Below are positions 8,357 through 20,420 of a stretch of DNA of 64,000 bases, piece after piece. Each line of letters opens with the position of its first letter. The stretch's first letter is position 1. Below the pieces are notes generated by a model. That model saw only the letters and a list, made by a program, of their open reading frames with translations, was not told the DNA's origin and did not search any database. The stretch comes from Paralithodes platypus (lineage: Eukaryota; Arthropoda; Malacostraca; Decapoda; Lithodidae). The stretch lies in assembly GCA_032716605.1 (NCBI GenBank), contig CM064495.1, positions 28,970,223-29,034,222 on the forward strand, in the 5' to 3' direction. The translations under genes were made by a program, and so were the position numbers.

Positions 8357-9934
8357 TGGGCGAGAAAAACAAAGGATGAGATGGAAACACCAATACAAAA
8401 ACAACTCCTGTCACCACGCCGACGAGACAAGAGGACACAAGAGCCTCCTCACCCCGGCAGGCTCGGGTCGCCACCATCACCTCGCCACTTTCCCCGACAC
8501 CAGGAAAAGACCTAACGATGAGGTTAACCTCCAACACCACCAGCAAAACCAAAGAAGGCCAACCACAACATACAAGAGAGAAAACCTTCCATGAATCCAA
8601 AACCACCACGTGCCCATCTTGCCCAGAGACTCGCCACCGCTGTGGCGCGAATTCCAAGAAGAGCTACCGCCGTCGACACACACCCTCCTCTGCGCACAAC
8701 CGCCCTTATAGACCCGAGATGCGCAACCGGAAGGAACAACGGAATTGGTAAGACATCCCCAGCCAAATCCAGAAGTGGTACAGTTGCAAAGATATCTAAA
8801 AGGCACTGGCTGATAGGTATCTGGAAGACTTGGGATTATCTATACCGAGAAATTGCCTAGAGGGAGTAAGACACTGGTGGAACTAATCGACGCATTTCTC
8901 GAAGGTATCTTGGATTTGCTCGTACATTTGTTAGACCACACTGGTGACCACCTAACATTTTTACATTACCTTGGTACGGGACTTTACTATATTTAGAGTA
9001 TGCAACACGGAGTGAGCTCTCTAGTTCTAGTAAACCCACAAACATAATAAGGCCGGTTGGAAGAGCGTAAGACACTGGTGTTACGGCTTCCTTTTCAGTC
9101 AGGACTTGTAGTGGAGGGTGTAAGACACTGGTGTAACAACTCCCTACTTAGTTCTTACGATACGAGAGCACAAGACACTGGTGGAACGGCTCGTATTCGT
9201 AAAAATCCCAAGATTCCATCATATAGGTTCCTCTAGAGACTCACACAGAAGTCTAGGTCTGGATTGTAAGTGAGGGCGTAAGACACTGGTGAAATAGCTC
9301 CTTACTTTAATCCCATGATACGAGAGCGTAAGACACTGGTGTAACGGCTCGTTTTCATGTAAGACCCTCACCTCTACAGTCTTCAGAGATCAACAAGGAA
9401 GTCTTCACCCACCTGCTGAAGCCTACAGTAGGTCTGAATTGTAAGAGAGAGCGTAAGACACTGGTGAAATGTCTCCTTACTTAATCCCATGATAAGAGAG
9501 AGTAAGACACTGGTGTAACGGCTCATTTTTCGTGTAAGACCCTCACCTCTACAGTCTTCAGAGGATCTACAAGGAAGTCTTCCCCTAACTTCAGTCACCG
9601 TCACACGATAGGACCACCCCACGGACCAGGACGTCGTAGGGAATACCACGCAGCAACTTCTTCAGAGATCTTCAGAATCTGCCTGTATCTTCCCTTTGAG
9701 ATGCCTAGAGGATCCTCAATCATGCTGCTATTTTTTAAAAATCTATCCCTGTCTTATGTGGCATTGCACCTCTAGCCATATGATTTTGTGTGAATAAGAA
9801 TAACCTACGTTTGTACTCTGTGTTATATTATCCTCTATTACCTTCGTGTTTGTGTTCTTGTGTGTTCTTATCTTCTCCAGTCAAGTAAGAACCTACTTGA
9901 TAAGTCAATACAACCCCAGTAAAACTTGGTATAA
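8357..9934 (+). repeat. gypsy-1 5' LTR
   Basis: 1578 bp, starting 'tgggcgagaaaaac' and ending 'ttggtataa'. The matching 3' copy at 29600 starts 'tgggggagaaaaac'. Substitutions and small indels are scattered along the pair, more than in gypsy-2, so gypsy-1 is older, which agrees with its being the host of gypsy-2. Short open frames inside are chance products. It holds an eight-copy stem-loop array. Confidence 0.92.
8859..9535 (+). promoter_or_regulatory. Eight stem-loop modules in the 5' LTR of gypsy-1
   Basis: The core 'gtaagacactggtgtaac' or a close variant begins at 8866, 9067, 9120, 9171, 9278, 9328, 9453 and 9502. The flanks of each core differ between modules but are self-complementary within a module: GGAAG/CTTCC around the second, ATACGAG/CTCGTAT around the fourth, GTAAG..GAG/CTC.CTTAC around the fifth and seventh, CATGA.ACGAG/CTCGT..TCATG around the sixth. 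The first module pairs weakly. A structural or protein-binding role is inference. Confidence 0.8.
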
Positions 9935-9937
9935 TAT

Positions 9938-9955
9938 TGGCGGCAGACGGTGGTT
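9938..9955 (+). promoter_or_regulatory. gypsy-1 primer-binding site candidate
   Basis: 'tggcggcagacggtgg' lies three bases after the LTR end. A TGG start at this position is typical of sites complementary to the CCA end of a tRNA primer. I could not assign the tRNA. Confidence 0.6.
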
Positions 9956-10028
9956 CTTGATTCGGGAAGAAGAGGCCATTAGGCACAAAATCAAAGGAAA
10001 TAGATTTTTCGTTTAACATAAAGTCATC

Positions 10029-10753
10029 ATGGCAAATCGTTCTTACATTCCCATACCTAAGTATGAGGCAGACATGTATGACATCAGAACATATTTGGAT
10101 AATATGGTCAACCCAGTGCTCAGCCTGGCGTATCAGACAAACAGAGAAAAAATTGCTGTTCTGTTAACTCACCTGGGAAAGGCCGTGTCCCTGATAGCTG
10201 GACATATTACCCTTGATCTCACATGGGTACAATTCTGGCAGATTTTTATTGATGCTATTCAACCCCCTTTGGGCACTGTCGTTGCCCTGAGTAAAATAGA
10301 TGACATAACTTATGAAGGAGATTTGGACACCACCCTCGGACTCCTGGCACATGTTAGAGCTGCATACCCTCTCCAAAGCAATATGCAACAACAACACATT
10401 TTTAACACCCTATTGCAAGTGCTCCCCAACTTCATCAGAGAGCACTTCACCATCCATGACCCTGTAGACTACGACCGAGACATCATCACCATCAGGAAGC
10501 TCCTGGCACCAAACCCAAGACCTCAACAGTGGGAGCTATAAAAAGGTTCCCCACCCACCCTCAAGGAGGACGAAGGCTAGGACCCTCACACAGCTACGGG
10601 TCCAGACAACCACCATTCCAGAACCGCCCACTACCCTACAACAGGGCGTATCCACCAAGCCATTCCCCGAACAGGGTTCCTCCGCCCACTAACCCGATAA
10701 ATCAGGCCGACCCACGAACACCACCAAACCCAGACTCCGGAACGGGTCCCTGA
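10029..10753 (+). pseudogene. gag: gypsy-1 gag (capsid region)
   Basis: The ATG at 10029 follows a leader of about 95 bases after the LTR, normal for a gypsy gag start. The first 170 codons (to 10541) are hydrophobic-helical in character and read like a retrotransposon capsid, with an 'FIREHFTIHDP' segment near the C-terminus. A frame change near 10530 leads into a Pro/Arg/Ser-rich tail (to 10753) that resembles the basic, nucleic-acid-binding end of gag. No clean CCHC knuckle is visible, although a Cys-rich remnant follows at about 10765-10830. The frame change makes this a broken gene. Confidence 0.7.
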
Positions 10754-10992
10754 TACTGATCAACCCGTTCGACTTCAGTGCCTGCAACTCCACCTGTCCC
10801 TTACATTACATAAGGGATCATGCAAACAACAACAACAGCAGGCTTCCAAAGTACTTGCCGCGGATAAGGAATCCCGGTTATTGGAGATTGAGCACAACAA
10901 TTCGGAAGGAGAAGACCCCCTGGAAGCCCCACCTCAGTCCAGGCCATTGAAGAAAAACAGGAAGAGGAAGAAGATATCCCTCAAGTGTTTTT

Positions 10993-11584
10993 ATGCTTCC
11001 CCCGCCCATCATGGCTTCGGCAGGGGATTCCACGCTGATTAAACCACCTCCCATCTACCATCTGGCGAAACTGGAATGGGTACAAGTACGTCTCCTGATA
11101 GACACTGGAGCTGCTGGATCCTGCCTGTTCAACCATTTCAATGATCAAAACCATCGCAGATTCGGGATGTTAAATGCCACCACCACTAAGCTCATCAGTG
11201 CTGGGGACACACCCCTGCCCATCAGAGGAGAGACCACACCCTTGCGCATCACCACCCCAGACCCAGAAGCCTCTTGCCACCAACTTTTGTAGTATTCTAC
11301 TCAGAATGCACACATTATGACGGCTACATGGGATTGGATGTGTTGCAGCGCCTACAAGCACAACTGGGTTGTGGTCAAAGACGCCTCACATTCACAAAAA
11401 ACAAAACACAAAAACTCCAACTCCCTAAAAACATCCCCAGGAACAACGTTCAACGGAAGTACGTAAAATACAAACCGAGCCCGGATACTGACAAAACAGG
11501 CCCCCTCACTACCGCCTCCACGATGACAAGCCACCACTCACCTACCACCACCTATACCACATCACAGAAACCACACTCACCTGC
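10993..11584 (+). pseudogene. pro: gypsy-1 aspartic protease region
   Basis: The frame starting at 10993 contains 'VRLLIDTGAAGSCLF', the DTG active-site signature of retropepsins, about 38 residues in. A frameshift near 11280 moves to a frame carrying 'YDGYMGLDVLQRL', equivalent to the second conserved hydrophobic-Gly-Asp block. The coding sequence is then cut by the LINE at 11585. It matures gag-pol in intact elements; here it is disrupted. Confidence 0.8.
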
Positions 11585-13413
11585 TGTCTAACCTAAATGT
11601 ACATAAGAGCACAGGACCAGACAAAATTCCTGCCAAATTTCTACGAGATGGAGCCATTGGTATAGCAGGCCCTCTAACCCACATCATCACCTTGTCAATT
11701 AACACCAACACAGTACCTGCTGAACTGAAGGAAGCTATTGTAACCCCTCTATTCAAGAAAGGAAATAAACTAGAAGTTGGCAACTACAGACCAGTTAGCA
11801 TATTATGTATTGTATCTAAAATCCTTGAAAGAGCGGTATACTCCCAAATTGAACACTACCTCAAACAAAATGATCTATTCTATAAGTTTCAATCAGGTTT
11901 CAGATGCATGTACTCGACAGACTCCTGTCTCATCCACTTAACGGATCACATTCGTAAAGAAATGTCTAAAGGTAACTACACCGGTATGGTTCTTCTTGAT
12001 CTACAAAAAGCGTTTGACACAGTAGACCATGATATCCTATGTAATAAACTACAAGCAATGGGCATAGGGTCTGTGAACTGGTTTAAATCTTATCTTAGTG
12101 GTAGAACCCAAAGAGTCAAAATTGATGATAATATATCTGATCCTATGCCAATTAACTGTGGGGTCCCGCAGGGAAGCATCCTTGGTCCCTTACTCTTTCT
12201 CTGTTATGTGAACGACATGGAACTGAGCGTCTCATGTAAATTATTACTGTATGCACGCGACAGCGTGCTTCTGGTTTCAGGAAAAGACCCAATAAGTATT
12301 GCCGCTTCACTTTCCAAAGAACTAGCATCATGTAGTGAATGGCTAGTGGACAATAGACTATCTCTTCACCTGGGCAAGACGGAAGCCATCTTATGTGGAA
12401 CAAAACGCAAACTGAAAGACATTGTGGGCTTCTCGGTCAACTGTAATGATATTCCTATAACAACAGTGTCACAAGTTAAATATCTCGGACTGAAACTGGA
12501 CGCGAGTTTGTCAGGTGAAACAATTTTGGAATCTATCCTGAGTAAGTGTAGAGCACGTATAAAATACCTGTATAGACAGGTGGGATGCTTCCCCGCGGCG
12601 ACCAAAAAGACCCTATGCCAAGCGCTTGTTCAATGTCATTTTGACTATTCTGTGTCATCCTGGTACTCTGCATCATCTAAATCAGCACAGCACAAACTTC
12701 AGGTCACTCAAAATAAAATGGTTAGGTTCATGCTGAACCTAGGACCCAGATCACATGTTGGCCAGGAACAACTTCAGTCACTAGGTATGCTCAATGTCTC
12801 TGACAGGGCCAAACAAATCAGGCTCACTAATGCCTTCAAAATTTTCTATGACAGAGCTCCAGAGTATCTAAAGAATGATTTTGTTAAAGCAAATGAGAGG
12901 AGTGGACATAATACAAGAAACAGGATGTTTAATTTTAAGGTCCCGAGAATCCAAGGACAGGGTAAGCAAACATTCTTCTTCACTACCATCAAAGACTGGA
13001 ACGACCTACCCCAGTCAGTCCGTGGAAAGAGAACACTGTATTCCTTCAGACGTAGCCTGAAGGAACACCTGAACTGGACAGCTGCGAGAAGGGAACACCA
13101 AGCTTATGTCTACTACTAAATACGACATAAGAGATAGACAAACCAAACTGAAATTATTACTGATTACGGATTACTGATATTTACTGTAGGATGTAAGGTA
13201 TCTTAAAATAACCCCCTAGAAATACTTTCTCTAAAGTATCTATTTCTTTATCCTCCCCATTTCCCCAGCTAACCTAATCCCACAAGGACCCCAATGGAAA
13301 TACGCCTAACGGCCTTATTGGGCTATCCTTAGTTGGAATTATGCAAGGCTGGTACATGTCATATTTGTAACATATTATGTGGTACCAACTCTGTAAATTG
13401 CTAACTGAATAAA

Positions 13414-13447
<34 letters not shown>

Positions 13448-13455
13448 TATCACCA
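11585..13455 (+). mobile_element. 5'-truncated LINE inserted in gypsy-1
   Basis: The element begins within the RT N-terminal region ('GPDKIPAKFL' at about 11615) and ends in an (ATT)n tail (13409-13447), the microsatellite-type 3' end of several non-LTR clades. gypsy-1 pol resumes directly after it. A clear target duplication was not identified. Endonuclease and any ORF1 were lost to 5' truncation. Confidence 0.88.
11605..13119 (+). pseudogene. LINE reverse transcriptase (Jockey/CR1-type)
   Basis: The RT domain has the usual blocks in order: 'VTPLFKKGN', 'NYRPVSIL', 'LLDLQKAFDTVDHDIL', 'GVPQGSILGPLLF', then the catalytic box, and a C-terminal region ending 'NDLPQSVRGKRTLYSF'. The frame stays open for more than 475 codons, unusual for a fossil, so the copy is fairly recent. 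The catalytic box reads YARD instead of Y/FADD. One essential aspartate is thus replaced by arginine and this copy would be inactive even without truncation. The clade is not resolved between Jockey and CR1/L2 types. Confidence 0.88.
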
Positions 13456-13457
13456 TA

Positions 13458-14695
13458 GTGGCCCCAGCAGTCACAACTCAGGCCATGCACATTACGGCTC
13501 AACATCAACAATGGGTACCATTACGTCACACATCTGATGTTCCTATGATCTTCACACCACAAATGGATCAACCCAGAGCAGATACATGCAGAGTTCAACC
13601 GGCCTTCATATCTCCTCACCACCATGGCGCCCTGATTGCTAACATCACTGATGAGCCCCTCACCTTACCCAAGGGCCTCATCATCGGCGACCTAGAAACC
13701 TTTGACGATGAACTCTCTCCTTCACCTACCATCACGCCTCAGCCTGTACTTCCCACCATTCCTGATGACTTAACCAGCATCCATCGTCAACAGCTCCTGG
13801 AAATCCTCTATGACTTCACGGACATCTTCGCTCAAAGCCCTACTGAGATCGGGCAGAGGAAGGCCTTGGAACACCTGATCCACACCATGGGACCTCCCAT
13901 CCGTCAACCCTCCAGAAGGAAGAACCCCTTGCAAAGGCAAGAAGAGGAACGCCAGGTGCAAGAAATGTTGGACTCGTGAATAGCCTCACCTTCAGTCAGT
14001 CCATGGATGTCCCCCGTCGTGATGGTCAAGAAAAAGGACGGGTCCACAAAATTTGCGTGGACTATCGTCGCCTTAACGACGCCACGCCCTTACCCAGGAT
14101 AGACGACTCCCTCTACTCCTTACATGGCTCCAGATGGTTCACCACCCTGGACCTGCAGGCTGGATATTGGCAGGTGCCCATCCAGATAGAACACCAGCAG
14201 AAGACTGCATTCTCGACCAGTGGGGGAAACCTGTACGAATTTAACGTACTCCCCTTCGGTCTCTGCAACGGGCCTGCCACCTTTTCACGCCTGATGGAGT
14301 CCGACCTCAAAGGTCTCACCTGGGAGATCTGCCTAGCGTACCTGGACGACGTGATGGTATACGGCAGAACATGGGAGGAACACCTGCAAAGACTACGGCA
14401 GGTGCTAGAGCGGATACGAGCTGCCGGACTCAAGCTGAAGCCCACAAAATGTTCAGTAGCTCGTACCTTCGTCAGGTTCCTCGGTCATGTTATCTCGGCC
14501 CAAGGCATCTCACCCGACCCTAAAAAACTCTCGGCCATCGCAGCACAAACACCCCCTCGCACTGTCAAGGTTGTCCGTTCGTTCCTGGGACTCGCCAAAT
14601 ACTACCGGAGATTCGTGAAGAATTTTGCAACCATTGCACGCCCTCTTCACGAACTTACCAAGAGGGACGAGCCTTTCAAATGCACAAAGGAAAGG
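13458..14695 (+). pseudogene. pol: gypsy-1 pol: RT domain
   Basis: Translation resumes after the LINE with the spacer and RT of a Ty3/gypsy pol: 'ILYDFTDIFAQSPTEIG' upstream, then 'CVDYRRLNDATPLP', 'TTLDLQAGYWQVPI', 'LPFGLCNGPATFSRL', an intact 'YLDDV' catalytic box at about 14340-14354, and the 'KYYRRFVKNFA' thumb. A stop at 13977-13979 interrupts the start of the domain, and gypsy-2 cuts it at 14695 inside 'PFKCTKE'. Joining to 23801 with one copy of the aagg duplication keeps the frame into RNase H. Confidence 0.92.
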
Positions 14696-16591
14696 TGTGA
14701 CGCTCCTGCATAGTAGCCACGTGCGGGCATGCGCGCGCGTCGGCTGCCCAGCCGTTTAGAAACAGGCTGGCGGCAGCCGGCCGGCCGGCTTTTCCTTAGT
14801 ATATATCCTACGACAATGTAACTAATGTCTGGGATATTCTTATGTTGTTTCACAGCTTGTAGCTGCCCTTATTCTTAACCAACGCATCTTAGTATATTTT
14901 ATTCTCGATAGTTTATTGTTTCATTATAATATATAAGATGTAAGTCTAGTGAGAGTGGGAGGAGACGAGCGGGAGAGAGAGACCGGCTGGGGGACGTTGC
15001 TTCGCGCGGAGAGTCTAGCTTGGGACGAGCCTGATGTTGCCAATTTGATTGCAACGTTAGGCTTAGTTTCGACTCACGCCAGGGGTAGAGGATTTTGACC
15101 CGGTAACTGTGTTGAGTGTTGCCAAGCATGGGATGTATTTTGCATGCCTAGGGTGGGGTCCAGACAGATTCAAGACTCAGAGCTCACCTCACTGTCGTAC
15201 CCTTCGGACCCCCTTGATATCTATCCCTCTCAACCCCACTTAGAAACTTTCTCTCTTACTTTGTATACCTTCCTTCCACTACTTCACCAGTCTATTTAAT
15301 TACCCCATCCCCTTGATAGACCTTATATCTATTATTGTATTAACGACGAGCTCTCAGATAACTAGATAGGATTTAGGGCCTTATGCAGAGATTTAATTGT
15401 TAATGAGACCTAGGAAGCTTTTTTTGTTGTCTCATATTTGGTGGTTTCATGCTTGCTAGTGTGTTCTTGTGTCAGGTTAGCAGGGGCTAGACCGGAGGGG
15501 AGGCTTTTTGCGATCCTTTAAGTAAAGTCTGCTGGTGCGAGTCCTGTGGACCCGCACGACTTTACTAGGATACCCGTGGGAGTCTGGGGGCATTTTCTTG
15601 TCTGTGTCCCTGTGTGTCTAGTGTTGTGTTGTGTGAGGGCCCTAGCCTAGTCCACTCAGCACTGCGCTAGCACGTCTTGCTTTTGTTTTAGGGTCGCCAG
15701 GAGAGAGTCAGATACTTGCGATCTGAGTCTCTCAAGAGAGCACCCTTTCAATTAGAGTAATTTGGTGCACAGACTTGGGAACGTCCCTAGGCTAGAGCAG
15801 GTGGCTCAGCCCGGGTATCCGAAGCCTATATCCTTCCGGCTAGACCTCTGCCACCTGGCAGATTAACAGCTAGTGGTTTATTATATCTGTATGCTTGTTA
15901 TTGTGCCACAGTTTACAGTTTTTGTGAGCATTGTGAGTCAGGGTGTGGCTTAGAGACTCTGTCCGAGCAGGCTTGCCTGACTAAGAGTGAGAAGCACACC
16001 TGTATGTGGTTATGTTGCGAGTTGCTGCCTTTATTTAATTATACCTATGCCATTATACACTGTATGGCCTATCACTAGTATTTATTCCTGCTTATGAGTT
16101 AAGAGTTCTCTAAATCCGTAACTTACTTTCTTTGCTAAGCATCAGATCCTACAGTAGCCGCATGCAGTTTAGAAACCTGCATCTTGTCTACCTGTACGAT
16201 GTTTTGAGGACTGTTTGCTTTCACCTTCTTTCACGCAGGGGTGATTAGTTGTATTAATTAACGTAACGTTAAATGTACTTTCTTCTAGTTTGTTATTAAA
16301 TTGTTTCTGCAATTTAATTCCGTTATCTATCTTTTCCTTGAAGCTTTAAGTCAACTTAATTGTGTGATCTTTTATATAGCCTGCTTGACTATCAGCAGTC
16401 TATAGTGCGTGCACCCTGTAACCGAGTCATAGGATACCTTGTTGTCCAGGCAGGACTCTTGACGGTTTAGGGTGGTTTGTTGCCTTGGTTTATAGATAAG
16501 CGTTGGATCTAGCGTTTTTCCGTTGTTGCTTGTTGCCGCATAGCTAGTCCAATAGAAAGAGCCCAGTGTTTATATATCCCAGGACGTAACA
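14696..16591 (+). repeat. gypsy-2 5' LTR
   Basis: 1896 bp, begins 'tgtgacgctcctgcatag' and ends 'gtaaca'. An alternating CG tract ('catgcgcgcgcgtc') lies near the start, and a run of pyrimidine-rich and T-rich sequence follows in the second half. It contains about a dozen bases absent from the 3' copy near 16150. No gene lies inside. Confidence 0.93.
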
Positions 16592-16593
16592 AA

Positions 16594-16611
16594 TGGCGAC
16601 CTTGCATAGGA
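16594..16611 (+). promoter_or_regulatory. gypsy-2 primer-binding site candidate
   Basis: 'tggcgaccttgcatagg' begins two bases after the LTR end, the expected place for a tRNA primer. The tRNA was not assigned. Confidence 0.6.
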
Positions 16612-16807
16612 TTTACTGAACAGAGGAATATAGTGGTCATTTGTTTTGAGATTCCTTATGATTAGAGGAATACAGTGGACATATTTTTTTTTTTTTTGGA
16701 GCAACCAATATAACACATTAAAGACTTTAAATAACATTAGTATATACATACTTGCATAGGAGATAAGGCACATTCTATAACCGTGATAATTACTGCAGTA
16801 CACAAAC

Positions 16808-18300
16808 ATGTCTAATACATCGGAACACAGTGATGGGTCAGGTCACGATACGGGCTCGGAGGGAGAAAGACCTGTGGAGTGGCTAGTCGATAGCGAGGAG
16901 GGTGCTAGAAGATTTTTAGAGGTGCCCCTTACCGCTGCCAGGGTGTTGAAGCTGAATAAGTATGGCTTAAAGTGTGTGGCAGGTCTTCAGGGTCACCAGG
17001 GTTTAAGTGGCATGAGGAAAGATCAGCTGAGGACTTTGATATTGGGTTTAGAAGGGAGAGACCTGGGTGGAGAGGCGACTGGGGGCCCCGGTCCCCAGCC
17101 CCCCCTCCACTCTACCCCCATATCAAACGTCAGGGTGCCTGAATTTAGTACATACCCCCAAGTTGATGGTCAATGGCAGCGTGGAATTCAATCACAGGGA
17201 CCCCCTCCATTAAATGCACCTTCCCCTCCTCAAGGGTTGACTCCAGATTTGTTGTTTCGGCTTGAGATGGCCAAGGTTGAGGTTGCTAGAGCTCAGGTTG
17301 AGGCTACCGAAAGACAGGCTAGAGCTCAGGTTGAGGCTGCCGAGAGACAGGCTAGTGTGCAGGCTGAGGTTGCTAGAGCTCAGGCTGAGGCTGCAGAGAG
17401 AACAGCTATACGAGAGGCTGAACTGCAGGCAGAGTCTACTAGGTATCGGGCTGGAGAGATCTCGAGTGGAGGTAACAGGGCGAAATATTGGGGGAGGTAA
17501 CAGACATCGGGACCAATCATTGTCGCACCTGCTTAAACTCGTTCCTGTGTTCGATGAATCATGTGTGACTGAGTTTTTTATGCGATTTGAGAAGAAGTGT
17601 CAGGAACACCAGTGGCCTCAGGAAAAGTGGGCAGCATTAGTTTCATCAAGACTCCTAGGAAAGGGGCTAAAAGCGTATGATGCACTACCTTTAGAGTCCT
17701 GTGTAGTTTATGATGAGCTAAAGAAGGCTGTGCTACGGGCCTATGAGTTACAACCAGAAACTTACCGCTTGAAGTTTCGGGGTGTTACTAAGGGCGAGGA
17801 TAGTACCTTCCTAGAACACGCCCGGGACTTGTCTGATGCACTACGACATTGGCTGCGTTCTGAGAGGGCAGCTACTTTTGAGGAGTTGAGTGAGCTGGTT
17901 CTCTTGGAGCAGTTCTTTAAGTGCACAGGCGGGGACTTAACATTAAATATAAAGGAAAAAAATCCTAGAACTCTCCAGGAGGCAGCAGAAATGGCTGACC
18001 TCCGACTGTCATTAATTCGAGGGTGCGGAGCAGCAGCTAGGAGTGAGTCGGGTGCAAAGGATCGTACCCCTCCCCCTCCCAAGAATTTTGATACACATAA
18101 ATACACAAAACCATCTAGCACTGACAATAAAACTGAACATAAACCAAATACCGTCCCGTATAAGAAGTCTAATGGTACCTCCCACTCCCAAGGGAAACCA
18201 AAGAGTAAAGAGTGCTTTGCATGTCACAAGGAGGGTCACTTTGCAAATGCTTGTCCGAACAAGCCACCAAACAAGGTTGTGTCATTGGTCCGCAGCATAG
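16808..18300 (+). pseudogene. gag: gypsy-2 gag with SCAN-like capsid and zinc knuckle
   Basis: The N-terminal frame (ATG 16808) carries a short acidic region and then an Ala/Glu/Arg-rich repeat (about 17262-17430) that looks like a coiled coil. A frameshift at about 17440-17480 moves to the downstream frame. That frame has 'FFMRFEKKCQEHQWP' and a helical block with 'YRLKFR', 'WLRSE', 'ELVLLEQFF' and 'NPRTLQEAAEMADL', closely resembling the SCAN fold, which is known to derive from Gmr1-like gag. A CCHC knuckle 'CFACHKEGHFANAC' follows at about 18213-18254. Gag and pol are in one frame after the shift. Confidence 0.85.
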
Positions 18301-18379
18301 GGATGTCGCCTATATCTTCTGAGTTTGCCAAGGGTAGTTCGTCAGAGGTTGGGACACAGCCTGTGTTCAAGAGTCCGGA

Positions 18380-18845
18380 AGGCTCGAACCCTGTCCGCGA
18401 CGTCTTTGGGGGTCATAGAGGGCATGGTTTTGTGAGGTGGGCTGGCGAAAGGCGAGGAGTTAAGCTATTGCGTGATACGGGGGCTTCTCAGACCTTGTTA
18501 AAGAACTTTACTGGTAGGCCGATTAACGCTGCTCGGGTGGTGGTAGTTCAGGGGATCAATGCTACGAAGTCCTACCCGCTGGTGCGGATGGAGCTGGAGG
18601 TGGGTGGTGTGGCGAAGGAGCTGGATGTCGGAATTGTAGAGAACTTGCCTGTTGGGGGCGTCGACCTCCTCCTCGGCAACGACTTTGCGGTGCCTGCTTC
18701 TAAGGTTTCACCCTTGGTCGTTGCCGAGAAGGCGGCCGACGTTAGTAGGGAGGAACAGGAGTGGGTTGAGAAGTGTAGCGTACAAACCATGGTGTGTGTT
18801 GTGACGCGTTCTCAGACATCCGGAGCCTTGCAGCCACCACCTTAG
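18380..18845 (+). pseudogene. pro: gypsy-2 aspartic protease
   Basis: 'VKLLRDTGASQTLL' at about 18462-18503 is the retropepsin active site, and 'GVDLLLGNDFAVP' about 55 residues on is the second conserved block. It is in the same frame as the gag zinc knuckle. A TAG at 18843-18845 ends the frame, but the same frame continues on the other side, so this is a nonsense mutation (probably from a Gln codon), not the natural end. Confidence 0.85.
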
Positions 18846-20420
18846 TCTATCAAACCGCGGAGGAAAGGTCACAAGAAAACGGGAAGTGTTGGTCAATTGG
18901 AGAGTTTTGAGCTGGCAGTGTTTCTTGGTGACTCATTATTGGCACCTATGTTAGAGTCTGGAGAGGCCCCGGGGCCTGTCACCGCTAGTGCAGGTGCAGG
19001 GCAGGAAGAGACTCTACGACAGCATCGTTATGCGCAGCGTGAGGAAAGGATGGCTCAGCGGGACATTGGAGGTGGAAATAAATTATTTAAGATGAACTTG
19101 GATAATCTCGCACCTGCTGATATATGTTCCTTGCAGCTGGAAGATCCTGAAGTCAGGGCGTGTGGTAATGGTGCTATCGAACTGGAGAGCGATGGGGATG
19201 CGCAGCCTGGTGATTTTTTCTTGTCCGAGGGGATCTTGTATCGGAGACATCAGGATCCCAAGAAAAAGTGGGATGGCGGGTCAGGATTAGTGGACCAGTT
19301 AGTAGTACCGAGGGTGTGCCGTGAGAGCTTATTGAGATTAGCTCATGATGTGCCTTTGGCAGGGCACCTGGGGGCACGTAAGATGGAGGCAGCTCTGAGC
19401 AAGCTTTTCTGGTGGCCTGGGTTAAAGGCGAGTGTCGTGTCATGGGTGTCACAGTGTCACACTTGTCAAATTGTTGGGAAACCCAATCAGGTCATCCCGA
19501 GAGCCCCGTTACAACCCATCCATGTCATTGGGCCGCCCTTCAGCAAAGTAGTTATCGATATGGTTGGCCCATTGCCCCCCACTAGTGCCGGCAATAAATT
19601 TTTACTAACTGTAATGGATGTAGCAACACGGTATCCAGATGCTTACCCCATGCGCAACGGGATGGCTAAGACTGTTGTCAAAAACCTACTTGTCTATTTC
19701 TCTCGTTATGGCTACCCTCAGGAGATCCAGTCTGATCAGGGATCCAATTTTACTTCTGCTCTGTTTAAGTAGACCATGCAGCAACATGGGATAGTGTCTG
19801 TGGTGTCATCTGCCTACCATCCCGAGAGTCAGGGAGTTTTGGAAAGGTGGCACTCGACTCTCAAGAGTATGTTGCAGTGTTATTGCATGGAAAATGGGAA
19901 GGACTGGGATCTAGGTCTCCCATACGTTTTATTTGCTGCGAGAGAAGTACCTGGGGAGAGCTTGGGATTTAGCCCGAACGAGTTGGTTTTTGGACACAGG
20001 GTCAGGGGGCCCCTCCACATAGTCAAGGAGATCTGGGAGGGAGTCACAAAGCCATGCTCGCTTCTAAAGTATGTAGTTGAAAGCCGTGAGAGAATGCTAA
20101 AGAGCTTGGAGGTAGCAGGTCGGAACCTTAAGAGTTCACAAGCTCAGATGAAGGGCAGATACGACCAGAAGGTGAAGCTGAGGGAGTTTGAAGTAGATCA
20201 GGAGGTACTGATACTACTGCCTCTGGTGGGACACCCCTTGTCTGCCAAGTATTCTGGTCCGTATCGGGTTGTAAGGAAGGTTTCTGATCTAGACTATTTA
20301 GTAGCTACTCCTGATCGTAAGAAAAAGAACCAACTTTGCCATGTAAATCTGATGAAAGAGTATGTGAGGCGCCCCTCCGAGCCTCTCACTGTCCCGGTGT
20401 TGATCTGCAGCGATCGTGGT
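18846..20420 (+). pseudogene. pol: gypsy-2 integrase, placed before RT
   Basis: An HHCC zinc-binding module ('AHDVPLAGHLG' then 'CHTCQ') is followed by the catalytic core: first Asp in 'VIDMVGPLP', second in 'IQSDQGSNF', Glu in 'HPESQGVLERWHS'. A GPY/F-type C-terminal module ('KYSGPYRVVRKV') follows. A TAG at 19770-19772 interrupts the core between the second Asp and the Glu while the frame continues. Integrase joins element cDNA to the host chromosome. Its location upstream of RT defines the Gmr1-like layout. Confidence 0.9.

Noticed and set aside
8328..8860. Overlapping 70-110 codon frames on both strands at the start of the gypsy-1 LTR
   Set aside because: The same region in the 3' LTR has different frame breaks. 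The frames are products of GC-rich LTR sequence, not genes.
14899..15129. 76-codon minus frame repeated at 22116-22346
   Set aside because: It lies inside the gypsy-2 LTRs and is conserved only because the LTRs are nearly identical.
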